Source: Valencia hispanica (lineage: Eukaryota > Chordata > Actinopteri > Cyprinodontiformes > Valenciidae). Taken from it: a DNA stretch of 64,000 nt. The first letter of the stretch is position 1; each line of letters opens with the position of its first letter. The translations under genes and the position numbers were made by a program. Shown here one piece after another: positions 27,301 through 41,662 of the stretch. The stretch spans positions 27,442,403 to 27,506,402 of the forward strand of contig OY747702.1 of NCBI GenBank assembly GCA_963556495.2, written 5' to 3'. The notes beneath the pieces were generated by a model. It was not told the origin of the DNA and did not search any database. It saw only the letters and a program-made list of their open reading frames with translations.

Positions 27301-30300
27301 AACCTGGTAGCCGCCAACAGGGTCATCATCTTTGACGCCTCCTGGAACCCCTCGTACGACATCCAGAGTATCTTCAGGGTGTATCGTTTTGGCCAGGTCA
27401 AACCCGTCTACGTCTACAGGTTCCTTGCCCAGGTGAGCTTTTTTTTCAGTTCCGACAATCTTTAAAATAGTTGATAATCCCAGGCGCTCCTGTGTTGTTT
27501 ATTCTTATGTCTATGTTAGCAATGCAGTGTTGAAGCTAAGAAAAGGGGCAATGGTGAAACTAAGTTGGGCCATAAAGTACTGTTGATCGAGGTTTCTAAA
27601 GATCTTTTAAATGTTTAGGCCACTTATTCAGTCATAAAAAGACTTGTTGACCCAAAGGATGAATCAGTCCAAGAAAGAGCTAGTTTTGTTTCCAGCAATG
27701 TTTCACAAAGACACTGTTTCCATTTCTTTAGTTAGATCTGTAAAAATACCAAAAGTTTTAAAATCCATGAACTTAGGGCTGCACGATATCAGCAAAACAT
27801 GCGTTATGCAATAATATTGGTAAATGTTGCGATAAAAATAGAACTTGTGATAAATGCAAAAATAAGTAATATCTTTGGGCTTCTTAACAACAAGGTTTTA
27901 TTGTCTGCTGTTTTGGTGTTAAAACAACTTATTTGTAGTTCATGATTTTACCGTCTTAGCAACTCTCAACTTAAAAATGTTATGCTGCGATAAACTAGAA
28001 ATGTCACCAAATATGTTAGTCATTGAGAGCCTGAAGGCATTTTTCTTCAAATACTTATTGCAGTTCAGGCAGTTATTTACAATATGCATAATGCCTACTG
28101 TAATATTGTGATACATTTACCATATATTGTCCAGCCTTACCATCAAATGTCATTTAGCTCCAGCAAGCTGATTATTGAAGAGCTATTAGCTGAAAAGTTG
28201 GCACACAGTAGATGATCAACTAACGGTGAAGGCATCTCTGTGTCGGCTCTTTATTTTTTTCTCTCCCCCATTTACTAATGACATGTTCAGATATTGTTAC
28301 CATGCTGTCCTACATGTTTTGGACAGTGGTCTGAAAAATGGGAGAAAAGCAGCAGGATTTAACAACCCTAAAAGACCCCTCTGGAAGTCAGCAGAAATAT
28401 TGATCAAGACCACAACACAGTTTGCCTGCCTAATGAGAAAAAGTAAAGGTTGTTTAAAACTTTTGGGCAGTACTATAACAGTGTCATGCGTCTTTAATAG
28501 TTGGTATAAAATACATGTTTTTAGTGTACCTGTCATCAGACATTTGATCTAAAGCAGGATTTTACCTTCTTCTACCTTTTTAGTGTTTTCTTTAGCTGTC
28601 CGGTATATTTCCTTTTAGCAGGCGTTTTAGAGTAGAGTTTATCGAAAAATACGTATTTTCACAACTGTCACAATTATTGTGGTACAAAACGATTGTAGCC
28701 TTATTGTTCTTTCATTTCTGATATAGTCATTTTCCCTGTTTTCATTCTTCTCTTCCAGGGCACGATGGAGGAGAAGATTTATGAGCGGCAGGTAACCAAG
28801 CAGTCTCTGTCCTACCGAGTTGTGGACCAGCAGCAGATTGAGAGACACTTCACGATGAACGAGCTAGCCGAGCTCTACACCTTTGAGCCGGACATGGTGG
28901 ACGATCCTTCTGAGAAGAAGAGCAAGAGAGCTACACCCATGCTTCCAAAGGTCGGCGTGCTTTTACTTTACACTTCATATCTGGGCCAAATTTCTTTAAT
29001 CCTTAATTAGCTCAGCTTTAATCAACTCAGATTTCAGGTTTTCCTCCTAACAATAAAATGAGTTAAGTTTGTTCTTTCAAACCTGCTGCAAATAACATGT
29101 TTCCTATTGGGAAGTTGAGCATTTAAGTTCTAAACTAAACTATTACTTAAACTCTGCCAGCTTGTATCGTAATTAGCTCTTTTTGTTTCCTTTCATAACC
29201 CTGCGCTCGTCTCTTCTCATTGTAACACAGGTGCTGTGTCACTATTTAGGTCTCCTGTGGTTTAATAGGAACACACAAACCTTACAAGGACCATTGAGCC
29301 CAGCACAGCTGCATAGATCTGTGTGTTTACTGTTATTTACTAAATAGTCTTCTCATTGCAACACGGCTGCTTCCCTCCTATAAACTTGCAGCCCTCTCTC
29401 TCTCTGTTTTTTCCCCCTCCTTTTTCTTTTTTAGCTTTTTATTCATTCCTTGAGGTCTTTACCTTCCGTTGATCCCTGAGTGGCTTCCATCTATTTCTGC
29501 CCATTACCGTTCGTAGTCTTTGGTTTATTCAGGTTTGTTTCTGAAGTGGTTTTACCTCCGAAATCTGTAAACAGAAAGAATTAAAGAAACACTCTAATAT
29601 CTTGCTTGCTGGCTTTTTAAATGGTCTTTTGGGCTTTACAGGAAATTTGCTTTTCAATTTGACTGTCAAAAGGTTTTTGCTGTGGCTTTTTACCGCATCT
29701 ACTGAGGAACTAAAGCCGTGTTTTCTGCTGTCTTCACACCAGCTTAGATGACTATTTTAAAAAAATATATAAAAAAAATAAATAAAAAAAAGATGACTAT
29801 ATTTGAACTTGTCATAGTTGTTGCCGGGGTCATTTATTCACTTCCATTCAGTTTTCAATGGCTGGTGAAACATTTGTAGCTGTAATGTTTTCTGTTGATT
29901 TTTAGCCTCTAATTGAGTGTTTTGACTCTTTGTTGTTCGTTAAAGTTGGCGATTAATAAGAAAAACAAAGGTGAGTTGCTTTCTTAAGGGGCTCAGTGTC
30001 TTCTCCAAGAAGAAAAGTTGAAGTATCTTGTTGTTATTTTGCTTATTAGTGATGGTAGGATGGGGCACGAAATGGATAGATGGTTTTGGGCTGCATCTGC
30101 AGATTTAGGGTGGTTCCTCTGGCCTATTATGGTGAAAAATGAGCAATGTTGTTGTCAAGTCACCGTCTCTCGAGTCCAAGTCACATAGGATTAGTCCAAG
30201 TCAAGGTGCTAGGTCCTACAGGCCAAGTCCAAGTCATTATCACATGAGAGCAAGTAGAAAAATAAGAGTGCAGGGTGCAGATATTAAGACTAGTGTGATG

Positions 30301-33300
30301 GTAGCAATACATTGCTTATTTCTTTTCTTTTTTTTATTATACCCAATGCCTTCATGATTTCGCCAAGCTAACACAGTAGTATGTGCAACATAAGAAAACA
30401 TGCTTCAAATAAAAGTGAACACAATAATTAACTGACATGTTACCCGTACACTTACAAAGGTTTTGGGAAGTTGTGGTTAATAAATTTGTCCAGTAATCTG
30501 ACCTAGTATAACAAGCTGACATTAGCATCGGCTACATGCTAATTCTAACAATAGCAATTCCACATGTCAAAGTCCTAACGTTGCAAGTCATTGGCGTGCT
30601 GCTCGAGTCACGTCCAAGTCCCTTAAACATGTTTGGAGTCAGGACTTGAGTACCCCATCCCTGAGAATGAGTTGATCCCAAAAGAGAATCGCTTGATTCA
30701 CATGTATGTCCAGGTTCTGACTCATCTATTTCCTTGAATCACTGCTGAAAGAACAAGATCTTGGATACAAGGAAATGTGAGGAGCTTCCAATATAGGGTG
30801 GCTGGGCTTCTCTATAGAAATGGGGTCATTTTTAATTATCCTTGTGGAGGTTAAATTACAGTTGCAGCTCCTCCACTCAATTTAGGTGTGCATGTGTCCA
30901 GGATTTCTCTAGGGCACCTCTTTTTCCAGGCTTTCTGACCCCAGGACTGATCTAGAACTTGCTGATGGGACTGTATTTTTATTCTGGCTAGAGAACGTCC
31001 TGTAGGTGGATAGAGGTTGATTAAGAGGCCTGGTTTCATACTTTTATTTGGTTGCTTTTAAAAGCCGCTTCTTACTCTTATCAGCTGAACATAACATTTA
31101 GCACCAAGGCACCATGTAATAAAATGCATAAAGTTATCACCATTGCTACTGCATTTAAACATAATGTCTATAATTCTGGGATTCACACAGTTGCTGATGT
31201 TAATAAGAGTTCATTAAACTGCGGCATGTTGGGAGCTTATAGTTTGTAATGAGCCGGTCGACATTTATGCGCCGTTGTACTGAAGACTGAGAGGCCGATA
31301 AGTCTTTTAACAGACTGACCTGTTGTTGCCAGTGGGGTAACTGTAATGTGGCTGCAGGACTGCAGTACAATGGAAGGAATTTGCCATCTGGGATAATGTG
31401 AAGATGAGTCAGACACCCTTCATCACTTTGAGCCAACAAAGCTCTCTTCAGAAGGAGAAAGCAGTTTGAACCACAGCAGTTCTGCACCTTTCACGGAAAA
31501 AACTGATACCAGATTTAATTTTTTCTTTCTGTCTTTTGCCTCATCTGCCTGCCTTATCTGTTTTTGTGCCGTCTTGATTCAGGTGGAAAAAAACTCAATA
31601 AAGGTTAACATTTCCTCTTAGTCTGTTCTTTTTCTGCCACGGTTATTTCAGCACCTGTTATCCCACTTCCCTCCACCTCCTCCTCTTTACGCATGTTGCC
31701 CCTCCCTCCACCAGTACCCCACGGCATCGTTTTCCCGCCATCTTCAAGAGCATCTGTTGTTATGACTTTGCATTTTACAGCGCTCACTTTGAACATTATC
31801 TGCCTCTGGCCTTCCCTGCATGATGAAGGGTCATTATTTTAAACCCCCTGTTAAACATGTCTCTGTGCTCTCCAGAAAATGTAATTGCAGACAAAAGAAG
31901 CAAGCGCACTTCCCCTTAATGACAAAGAAGGGACTTGTAGCCCAGACTTGAGTTTGACAATCCCTACCCACCCTCTCTGAGATTGTATTCCGCCTCTTCG
32001 TGTTCGTCATGTTTGTCTTTTCGGAGTACAGCCACATGCACAGTGAGAAGTTACAGGAGATGGTCTTTGGATGATTTTAATACAGATCTACCCGCCTCGG
32101 TAGATATGGCTGCGTTGCGTGGCGTCAGGATGCCCGGCGCATTCTCATGGTTCCTGCTCTCAGCAGGTGATGGCTGTAGTGGTCATTAGGCTGTGACAGG
32201 AACACTTAAATGCCGTGGGCAAGCTGAAGTCGAACAGTGGCGCAGACTGGAGCAATAAACCACACCATGTTTGGCTCATTGTAGGTAGGAAGTCATGATG
32301 GGTCGGGAAAAGTCCTTTCGGTGGTATATCATTGATCAGTTGATCGCCGGAGTTATTTTGTGATGACCGTATTATAAATTATTTGTAGACACACTCGCCC
32401 GTAGCTAACCCTGTCCATTTCTTCTTGGTAAAAACGATTTCTTACATGTCCCAGAATGCTTTTTGCCACCTCTCAAAAGGCATGCCTGATCTTGCTGCGT
32501 TGCAGGTGGAGAGAGAGTGCTAATGATGGCAAGAGCAAAAAGCAGGTGAGAAAAAGCAAGAGGTGTTGTTGACTCATTTGCAATTTCCTGGTCTCTTGAG
32601 AAATCTGTGGACACTCTAGTGCGGCTCCAGATTGTGTGTGGCTCAAATCTTGTTCGGGTTTAAGTCAAACCTGCTGTTTGTTCACCCCCCTCCTTACTTC
32701 AAGCTGAGAAGAGATGTTTGAGGGGCTTCAAGTTGCCTCATAACATCTTAATCTCTATCGAGATCTGGACTTCAACTCGGCCCAGGATACTGTTTAATTC
32801 TCAGCCAGTCTTTGGTCGATTTACTGATATGTTTTAGGTCGTGTTGCAGGATTTAGTTCTGCTTCAGCTTTAATTCTTTTATGCATGGTCCCTGATTTTC
32901 CTCCAGCACCCTGTGAGACATTAAAAATGAATGGTGGACTCTAAGATGGTGAGATGGCCAGTTCCTGCTGCATCGAGCCAGCCCCAAATCACCACACTTC
33001 CACCTCCGTGTTTCACTGTTTGAGCGAGCTTCTTTTCATAGAATGCTGTAGTTGTTTTATGCTAAACTGTTCCTCTGTTCTGGTGTCCAAATAATTACAT
33101 CTCACCTGCAGATGTCCAAAGTACATCACTCTAGAAGTCCTGGTCTTTGTCTACAAGTTGCTTGTTTCTCAGCGTCAGAATCGGGAGGTTAGTTATGGTC
33201 TTTCTGTAGGGAATGGCCTGAAATCTGGATGTTTAAGACCAGATAAAACCGGCTCTAACAAAAAGGTGAGGACATCATTTAAAATATTGTCTAGCAAACT

Positions 33301-36300
33301 TCCTGCTGCAAGTGGCTATTTATACAAGTTGCAAAGTTAGTGTCACTCTGAGTTGTAGTATTATAAAACAAAGATTGAGTTTTAAGCTTTATTGTGGATC
33401 TTTTATTTGCACTTACTGCAGTTAGCATTAATCAAACAGCAGCCTAATTATGTAGATCCTTACTTTAACTCAGGTTTACAAACATTTCCAAATTGAGCAT
33501 GTTGCAAAACTGTGGTAGAGAGCTCAAAAGGATGAAGCAGAGAATTTTTGTTCTAATACTTGAAGCCGTTCTCTTATCTTCTAAGTGTTGCTCTCTCTTG
33601 TTCGTTCGCAGCCTGAATAAATGAACTGCTGACATGTTCGGACAGGTCGTAGAAAATAGTCAATCCATCCTGGTAATGCTTGGCTGTGGTACCTTCACTG
33701 AGTGGTTAAAGATCTGTTTGTTTTTGTATTTTTGCCCTCTGGCTCGTCTTTGACCAGCTAGGACTGATCAAGCTAAAAGTGGGTCGACTCCAGTCACCGG
33801 CGAACAAAACTAAAGATGAGCCCCTATATCTGGGCATCTTCAGTTTGTGCAGATTAAAATTGTTTAAGAGCATTTGATTCTTGCTAAATGGATGCTTCTG
33901 TTCGTTTCTCTTTCTCGCTTCTTGTGTGGCACAACTTTTATTTCACAAGCAAGAAAAACATGAATTATGCAGAACAACCTCTACATGTCACGTTGAAGTA
34001 TTTAACAGCTTTACATTTACCTGTAACGTTTCTAAGTTGTAACATTTAGTTGCCGCTCTACGCTAAGCAGTGTTTCTGTTTAAATTTACCACCCAGTCCT
34101 ATTAAAGCTTTTCTGAATCCCTCCTGACCAAAAACCACAAACTCCATCTGTCCAGAAATGGACCCCCATAATGTTGCTAGCTGAGGCTTGTTTTTAAAGA
34201 AAGTGTTTTGTCGCTTTTAGGGGATTGTGAAATGCATGATTTTTGTCTCTTTTGTTACTTGAATGACAGGTGGATAAACCGTTGGACTTGGACCTCGGGC
34301 TTGGAGGGTGAAAATACTTTGTGGCTTTGAGTTCATGGTTTTCCTGAAGCTAGAAACAGACCTAATGCTTCAGCTGATTTTGGCTGAGAAACTGTAAATA
34401 GCAGCCATGCAGAGAGTGTGAGGATCACTGGTGTGCTTCTGCAGAACACAGTTTTGACTGCTTATATTTAGCTGTTACAGATAATGGACGTTTTCATTCC
34501 AGCTGTCTAGTCTTTGCCTTGGCCTCCCTTAGATGAGTGTGTGTATAAAGCACTTTTTTTACAGACACGCATTTGGAGTACAAACCCTAGATAACCCCTT
34601 GAAGGAAATTATTGCTCCGATCAAAAAGCTGAAGTCTTTCGCTTTGCCGTTCCAAGTTAGCTTAAAATCTAGTTCGTCTCCATTATAGCCCTCTTGATCT
34701 TGGAACCTTCTTTGATATTCAGTTATTCTATGTATTTGAAGGCTCCTCTGTAATATTTCTTCATTTTAAGTTGAGCTTTATTGTTGGTAAAATAAGAGGA
34801 ATAAACTGCAAAAGTGTGTGTTCTTCATGTTTCACATTCAATATTAATTGGATTAGCATGTTTTTGATCAACTGTTTCGATAACAAAGTACCTGTTTTGT
34901 TTGTTTTTGGGGGTTTTTCCCCATAAAGCGGGATCTACATACTGTTAAAGCACTCATCAGATGCTCGTGCCAGGCTGTAAAGCCTGAATGAGGCCCACTG
35001 ATTTGCATGTTGTCTTTGTGATGTGAGAGCTGCTGGGTTTAAATAACCAGTTTACATCTTTCACGGACAGATCGTCGGATGCTCTCCTTTGGAAAAATGC
35101 ATTCTATTAAAAGATAATTTCAAGGTTTTGGCTTAAGGGGCACATTAAAAGTTGTGGGTTTTTTTTTTGCAGAATTATTTGTAAAACAGGAATTGTAATA
35201 TCATAAACACAAATTTGGGAATGGGGCATGGATCATTAAGCCTGTATAATAGTTAGATTGTGGAATCTGTATTTTTGCTAACTTCTTCGTCACTACCCAC
35301 CAGGGCTGAACGTCTTCACAAAGGCTAAGATGTGATTATAGAACAATTATTGCCTCAAATTGACAGAAAATTAAGATGAATAAAAGTTTTATGACAGAAT
35401 ATATTAAAATATACCACACCACAGGTCAGAAGACATGTTGGGACCTCTGACACTCTGAACTAACATCTGTACCTTTTAGAAACATTTCCATGTTTGACTC
35501 AAGCAGCATCTGCTGTTTCTCTCGTCCATGCAATTTCCCCTTGGTGCCAAGGATTCTGGGTCCCCTATGGTGTTCAACGTTCTCTGTTCTTCAAAACTAG
35601 AGCGAGTTTAGACATTTGTTAATCAAGCCAGAATTGTCCATGGCCCTATCATGTTTAAAGTATTGGCAAAGAGCCTTCAATACTTTACAGCTTTCTGGTT
35701 GGATAAAAAGCTTTGTAATATCCATTCAGTCTCATTACATGAGTGAAGGGATTTTATGTTGAAGTTTTCCAAAAATGCATAACTTGCCTTACTATCGAAT
35801 GAACCAATAGAAATCGTTTCTCGTGGCAGGGCTCAGTTTACCTGGTGATGATCAATGGAAACCAAGCTCTTCCTTTCTGAAGAGTCCTGCTGCTGATTCT
35901 CAAAATACCTGTTTTGGTGGCTCTTTTTTCTGCAACCAAATACCTACAGTACCGTTTAACAAACCATACAAAAGAAAAATTAGCTTGAGGAAACGTGGCT
36001 GCATGGCCTGCTGGGTAACAACCTGGTTTGTTTATTGTTTTAAACTCTAAAACGAATCTAAATTTAACGCAACTTACTAAATAAATAAGTGATCAAGTTA
36101 TCTTTCAAATTGAATCCATGAGCTATATCACTACATATTATGATGCCAAATGTCATTAAGATGTTTTTTTTTAAAGCAGGTGGGGGGAAAAGAAAATCCA
36201 AAGTTGACTGTAGTGTGATGTCTTGGCACCTTCTATCCATGCATCTGCCCACCCACTGTCTGTTTTCCCCCCACAGCAAATTGATAGGCTTCACTTTGCA

Positions 36301-39300
36301 CGTTCATGAGGATGACAATAGTGCAGGTCAGGTTACCTACATCATTAGTGCTGCCTCAGGACACACACACACTGAGCACTCCAGTAGAGAAGATGGACCA
36401 GACCACCCCAGAGCCATCCCTGGTGGGGATTACTTGGGTATCCCAGAATGCACAGTTTACCAGCAGGAGCGTCTGTACTGTCATTTGACCTGCAGCTCCA
36501 CTGACCCATTAACCAGTCAACTGTCAGGAACCCTTCTCTCTCTTACTTGCCTTTAGAGGAAAACACTTTCTACTTGCCAAACAGAGTTTAGATAGGAGCT
36601 GACTGGTTGAATGATTACAGTAATGTCTTTTAGTCATATAAAGTACCTGCATTATCTTTGCTGTCTGATCACTACACTTCGAGATGTCTGTACACCAAAT
36701 ATCAGGTAAAGGTTTTGTGTATTCAGCCCATTCACTCTGATATCCCTAAATTAAATCTAATGCAACAAATTACCTTAAGGCAATCAGTAATAGAAAGTCG
36801 ATATATGTTCTTTTATCTGTTCTGTGAAGGCAGAGGTTTGTTTGCTGTGTCTCCCACATTGCTTGCAGCAAACGGCAAACATGAGGAAGAAGGTTCTTTG
36901 GTCAGATGAGACCAAAGTCAAATTTTGGGCCATTTCAGGAACCAACCCAGTGCCAGCCTTGGGGTATGTTCTCAGAAATGTTCCGTTAGAGTTGCTAGGC
37001 GGGATTTGTGGTTAACTTTATGCTGATTAGTTGTAACTCGGTGGAAAACTATATCAGCAAACGTCGCCAAACAACCGGCTTTGTAAAATGTGGAAAAGTT
37101 GCTAGGAAAGCAGTTTATAACAATATGGTAAACAGAAACATGGCAACCATCCCTGCTTCTTCCACATCGATCTCTTTGAATTCTCTGTTGCTGTGTGTAA
37201 TCAGTCTTGAAATGCTGATGTCTTGGCGAAATTCTTAGAGTCAATTTAGCATCGAGACACAACAGCTTAGAGGACCTGGCCAGCTGATTTACCCTGTTAG
37301 CTTTTCCCCTCTAAGAAATGTCTCTGAACCCATCTATGGGCCTGTTGAGACAGAAATCTGATCAGAGTTGATTGGAAGGTGGATGGAGCTCACTAAAACA
37401 TTACTAGAAGAAGACCTGTTGGAGGTTTTACACTCTAGCAACGCAACAACCAAAAAGATACACCTAGAGACGCAATGGAACGGCTTGGATTAAAGCACAA
37501 TTGTGTTAGAACGTCCCAAATGTCAAAGTACAGACCTAAATATGTGGCAGGACTTTGAAATGTATGTTCAGACGCTCTCCATCCAATCTGACTGAGCTTA
37601 AGCTATTTTAGCTTTATAAGAAGAATGGGCAACATTTTCAGACTTGCAGCTGTCATCGCAGCCGTGGGCGGTTCTACATTGTATTGACTCAAGGAGCCTA
37701 CATAAGAATTCATGCCACACTTTTCAGTTCTTTTTTTAGATTTAGATTTTAAAAACTTGTATAATTGTTTTCCCAATCCACATCATTGTTTGTCTATCAT
37801 CTACATTATTAAAATATATTGAAGTTGGTGCTTGTAAAGTGACATAATGTGAAGTTCAAGGGGTGTGAATACTTTTGTGATCATGTAGAGTGTTTGACCT
37901 AATTCTCAAGGGGGCAAAATCCGATGACCGCTGCCTGTTCAGTGTAATTCTAAACACCATCCATGTTCCATCGTTACCGCTGCTGGTGGCATTGACTTTT
38001 ATTTGACCTTCTCCTCTTTCTTTGGCAAAACAAATCTAGCCTTTTATCGTAATCGGGCCATCAGACCCCTCTGTGCTTTTATGTCCTAATTAGAGGGTAA
38101 AGCTGCAGTCGAGTCGCTTGCTGTGCGCTGCTTCGAGATGTTTGGTTGTTTAAGGGTGGCCCGGTTTTGTCCTGATTGAGAGTGATGGCCAGGAAACATA
38201 AACACATGCCGCTGAGGAGCACCATTGGGTTCAAGTTCTGAGTCTGAGTGGTCGGAGCGCGTGCGGGTGAGAAGCTCCGCACGAAGCCCTAAAAGATGGC
38301 CCTTGTGAAGTTTTCGTGCCGATCGCCGTCCCCCCCTTCGCTTTGGTGGATCCGGTTTCACTCCGTCTAGTCTTTTGTTTATTTAAAATTTCTTCGCCAC
38401 AGGTTTGCAATCACTGCTTAATTTCGTGGCTTGATGTTTCAATTTTACTTAACGCCAATAGCATTCATGCTTTTTGTTTTTTAAACCAAATTTACACGAG
38501 CTCTATTCAAAGTGAGACAAGGAAGAGTGGTGAGCGGGCGCTGAAGCCCTCACTGAATGGTCTGTGAGGAGGTAAATGAGCCAACATGATATGGACAGTC
38601 TCAGTTTAAAGTAAAGCTGAGCTGAAGGAAGGAAGGAAGGAAAACTGAACTGAATGTGCAGCAGAGAGCCTAATTTAAACCATGTTGTCTTAATTTCACT
38701 CTGCTATTGTTTTCAATAACAATGCAGGCATGGAAACCAAAGTTTCAGAAAACTGCAGTTTAATTTGTGTCTGGAATTGACTGAACAGATTGTTTTGCTT
38801 TATTATGAACTCATTTGGATTATATGACATTGGACACAGGGATGTCTAATCCTGCTTCTGTGTCCCCTCTAGGATCCCATCCTAGCTGAGATGCTGCAGA
38901 ACAATAAGGACCAGATTGTGTGCTATCATGAGCACGACTCCCTACTGGACCACAAGGAGGAGGAGGCCCTCAGCGAGGAGGATCGCAAGGCGGCATGGGC
39001 CGAGTATGAAGCAGAGAAGAAGGTGAGTCAGGAGGAGCTGCCAACCAAAACATCAGCACACACAGTACCAGGGTTCCTGCATTAGAAAGTCAAGAATTAC
39101 ATTTAAGCTGTTTTCCTCTTATGGATAAGTATGAAAAAATAGAATTATAGTATGGAAAAATGGTTTCCATCTGTCCCTCATCCATCTTTTTCCATTCTTT
39201 CCTGTTTATCTAGCCTTTCTTCATTAATCCAATCTTTTTTCATTCTTCCTTTCTTCTCTCTTCCTTCTTTGCTAACATCATTTCTTACTTCCTTCCTTTA

Positions 39301-41631
39301 AACTCTGAATGGACTTTTGTATTTTTATTTTATACCACGTATCGGTCAGAACTCTGGTGATGAAGTAATTTTAAAGTCACAGCGTCCAGCACTTAGTCCT
39401 GGTGTCCTCCATTGTTGTTCAACCCTGACCTCAAAGCGTGAGATGGAGCGGATGGAGGCCCTGTTTGTGTGAATGTTGGACTTTTAGACCTATCATCACC
39501 TGCAGCAAGCAGATGACGGGACCTGCTGCTGTAATAAGGTCTGCTCCACTGGTGGTGCTTTTGGTTCAGCTTTGGTTTCAGCTTTTCAATCCTCAAAAGT
39601 TGGCTAAGCCGTTTGAAAGTTAGTCAAAGTGAGGATGTAACTCCGCCTCCACACTCTCTGTCTCCATCTTTCTCCTCTACTTTGCTGTGTGCCAATTAGC
39701 AGGGTTTATTTTTGGAGAAGTGCATAAAGGGGGCAGTATTGTTCTCGTAATCCTAGATTCTAATTCACCCTAAGGATTATTTTTCCAACACACTCTTCTC
39801 TCTTCTGTCCTGCGTGCCCATAAGCAGCTTTTCCCTCCGAGCTCTTCTGCTTTTCTGTAAACCACAGAGTTCCCAGCTGTAGGAAAGACACAGATGCTGG
39901 GCTGAAATCATTAATGTTCACATCACTACCCTCTCTCTTACAGTAAAGATCCATATATCAGTTCCTGTAAAGTCTGGGGAAAAATATGGAATTCGATTTT
40001 CATTATTTTTCCATGTCTGGAGGAATATGGGAAATAAGATAACAGAGAATGAGAAAATATTCAAGATTCTTCACTTCATCTGCTATATATTAGATTTAAA
40101 AAAATACATTCCTTTTAGATTTATTTATATTTGAATTGCCTCTTTTTATCTGTAATTTTACCACATCACAATTTGATGATTCTGTTTTGAGTTTCTGCTG
40201 AAAATCAACATTTTAGGCCTTAAAGTCTGAAATATATCCATATTATTCATACCAGATGTTAACTTACATTTAGTCCCCTCTTAAATTGAGTTTTGCTTCT
40301 TCCAACAAATGTTTTTTCCAACAATCAAGGGTTTGCTGTAGAAACCTGCTTTTACTGCATGTTTAGGCAACTAAAATCAAATGGTATTTAATGAGATCTA
40401 ATTGGAAAACAGGGCTCTTGATGAGCTAACAAATACCATGTTTTCAGTAACCCTTAAGATGTTTACTGAACACTGTAGGATGGTGTTGAAGCTTGGTTGC
40501 ATAAAGGCATTGGAGTAGCAAACCAATGTTAAAAAACAATGTTAATTTGGAGTAAAGTAGATCTAACTTATTTGATTAGATTATTTGGTCTAATTTGAAA
40601 AACAGTCTTGATTTAAAGTTGTGAATTTTATTTCACTGAAACTTGAAGAAACCCTGGAATAAAGGCATCCCTGATCCCAACCTGTGCTTAATGAATCTGT
40701 TTTTAGTGTAGGAGAATTCAGTCCAGGTTTGCCAAGTCTTTCTGCTAGAAATGTTGAAATATAGCTGATCTAAAATAGTCCAGATGCCAAAAAAAAGAGA
40801 AAACTGTGTAATAGCCTTTAACACTCTGCTGAATCAAAAGCCAACCAGAGCATCATTTTGTTTTATGATCTGTGTAACATGCAGCTAATAAATCCCTGCT
40901 AGGTAAATATTTTTGAATTGAATGTTTTAAAAACTTAGTAAAAATTTAGAAATTTGTGTCTAGAAAAAGTGTAGAAGTTTTGGCAAATGGCTGCTCCTCA
41001 TCCACAGCAGGCCGTTCACTGGAGGTTTTTTCCGTTTTTGGATTTAAATTTACGAGAGCAACAACTGTAAAGAAACCCAACCTCTGCTATAATGTCTTCT
41101 CAGTGTAACATTTGGCTGGTGCTGGCGAGAAAAAGCCACATGTATAATATCAGATTCACAACGTGAACAAAAGGGGGGAAAACCATGAATGTGATCTCGC
41201 ACTTGAAATCAAATTAAAGCTATGAGCCCTTTGTTCTTCTAACGTGTCTTAAGTTCAGCGAGGCATAAACCAGGGATGATTTAAAAAATAATCTGAGCCT
41301 AATCTGAAAATATAGTCTAGATTGTTTCTTTCCCATCATAAAACTGATCTCTCCATCCTGAACCTCCAGAATGGCTTCGTGTTTAACAGTGAAGAGTGTG
41401 TATGTGTAGATTCTGGTTGTTTGGAGGGTTTGTACTGTTTAGATTTGCACACCTGTCTCTGACCAGGTCCAAAGCCCCCCCCAAACACACACAGACACTC
41501 ACACACATGCACTACATACCGGATGGCCAGATTACAGGGCATGGGGAAACCATCTGCAGCTGAGACTCAATTACATACAAACATCGGCATTCTGCTGGCC
41601 TTTACTGAGACGAGACTGTTTACTTCAGATC

Positions 41632-41662
<31 letters not shown>

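Larger units (their letters stand above)
28951..38872 (+). other. atrx intron 29 (9.9 kb)
   Basis: The largest intron. It contains a GTCCAAGTC-rich repeat (30.1-30.66 kb), Tc1-like material near 32.8-33.3 kb and 36.8-37.9 kb, and a short GGAA repeat (38635-38643). I saw no exon that the protein alignment would require. Confidence 0.6.
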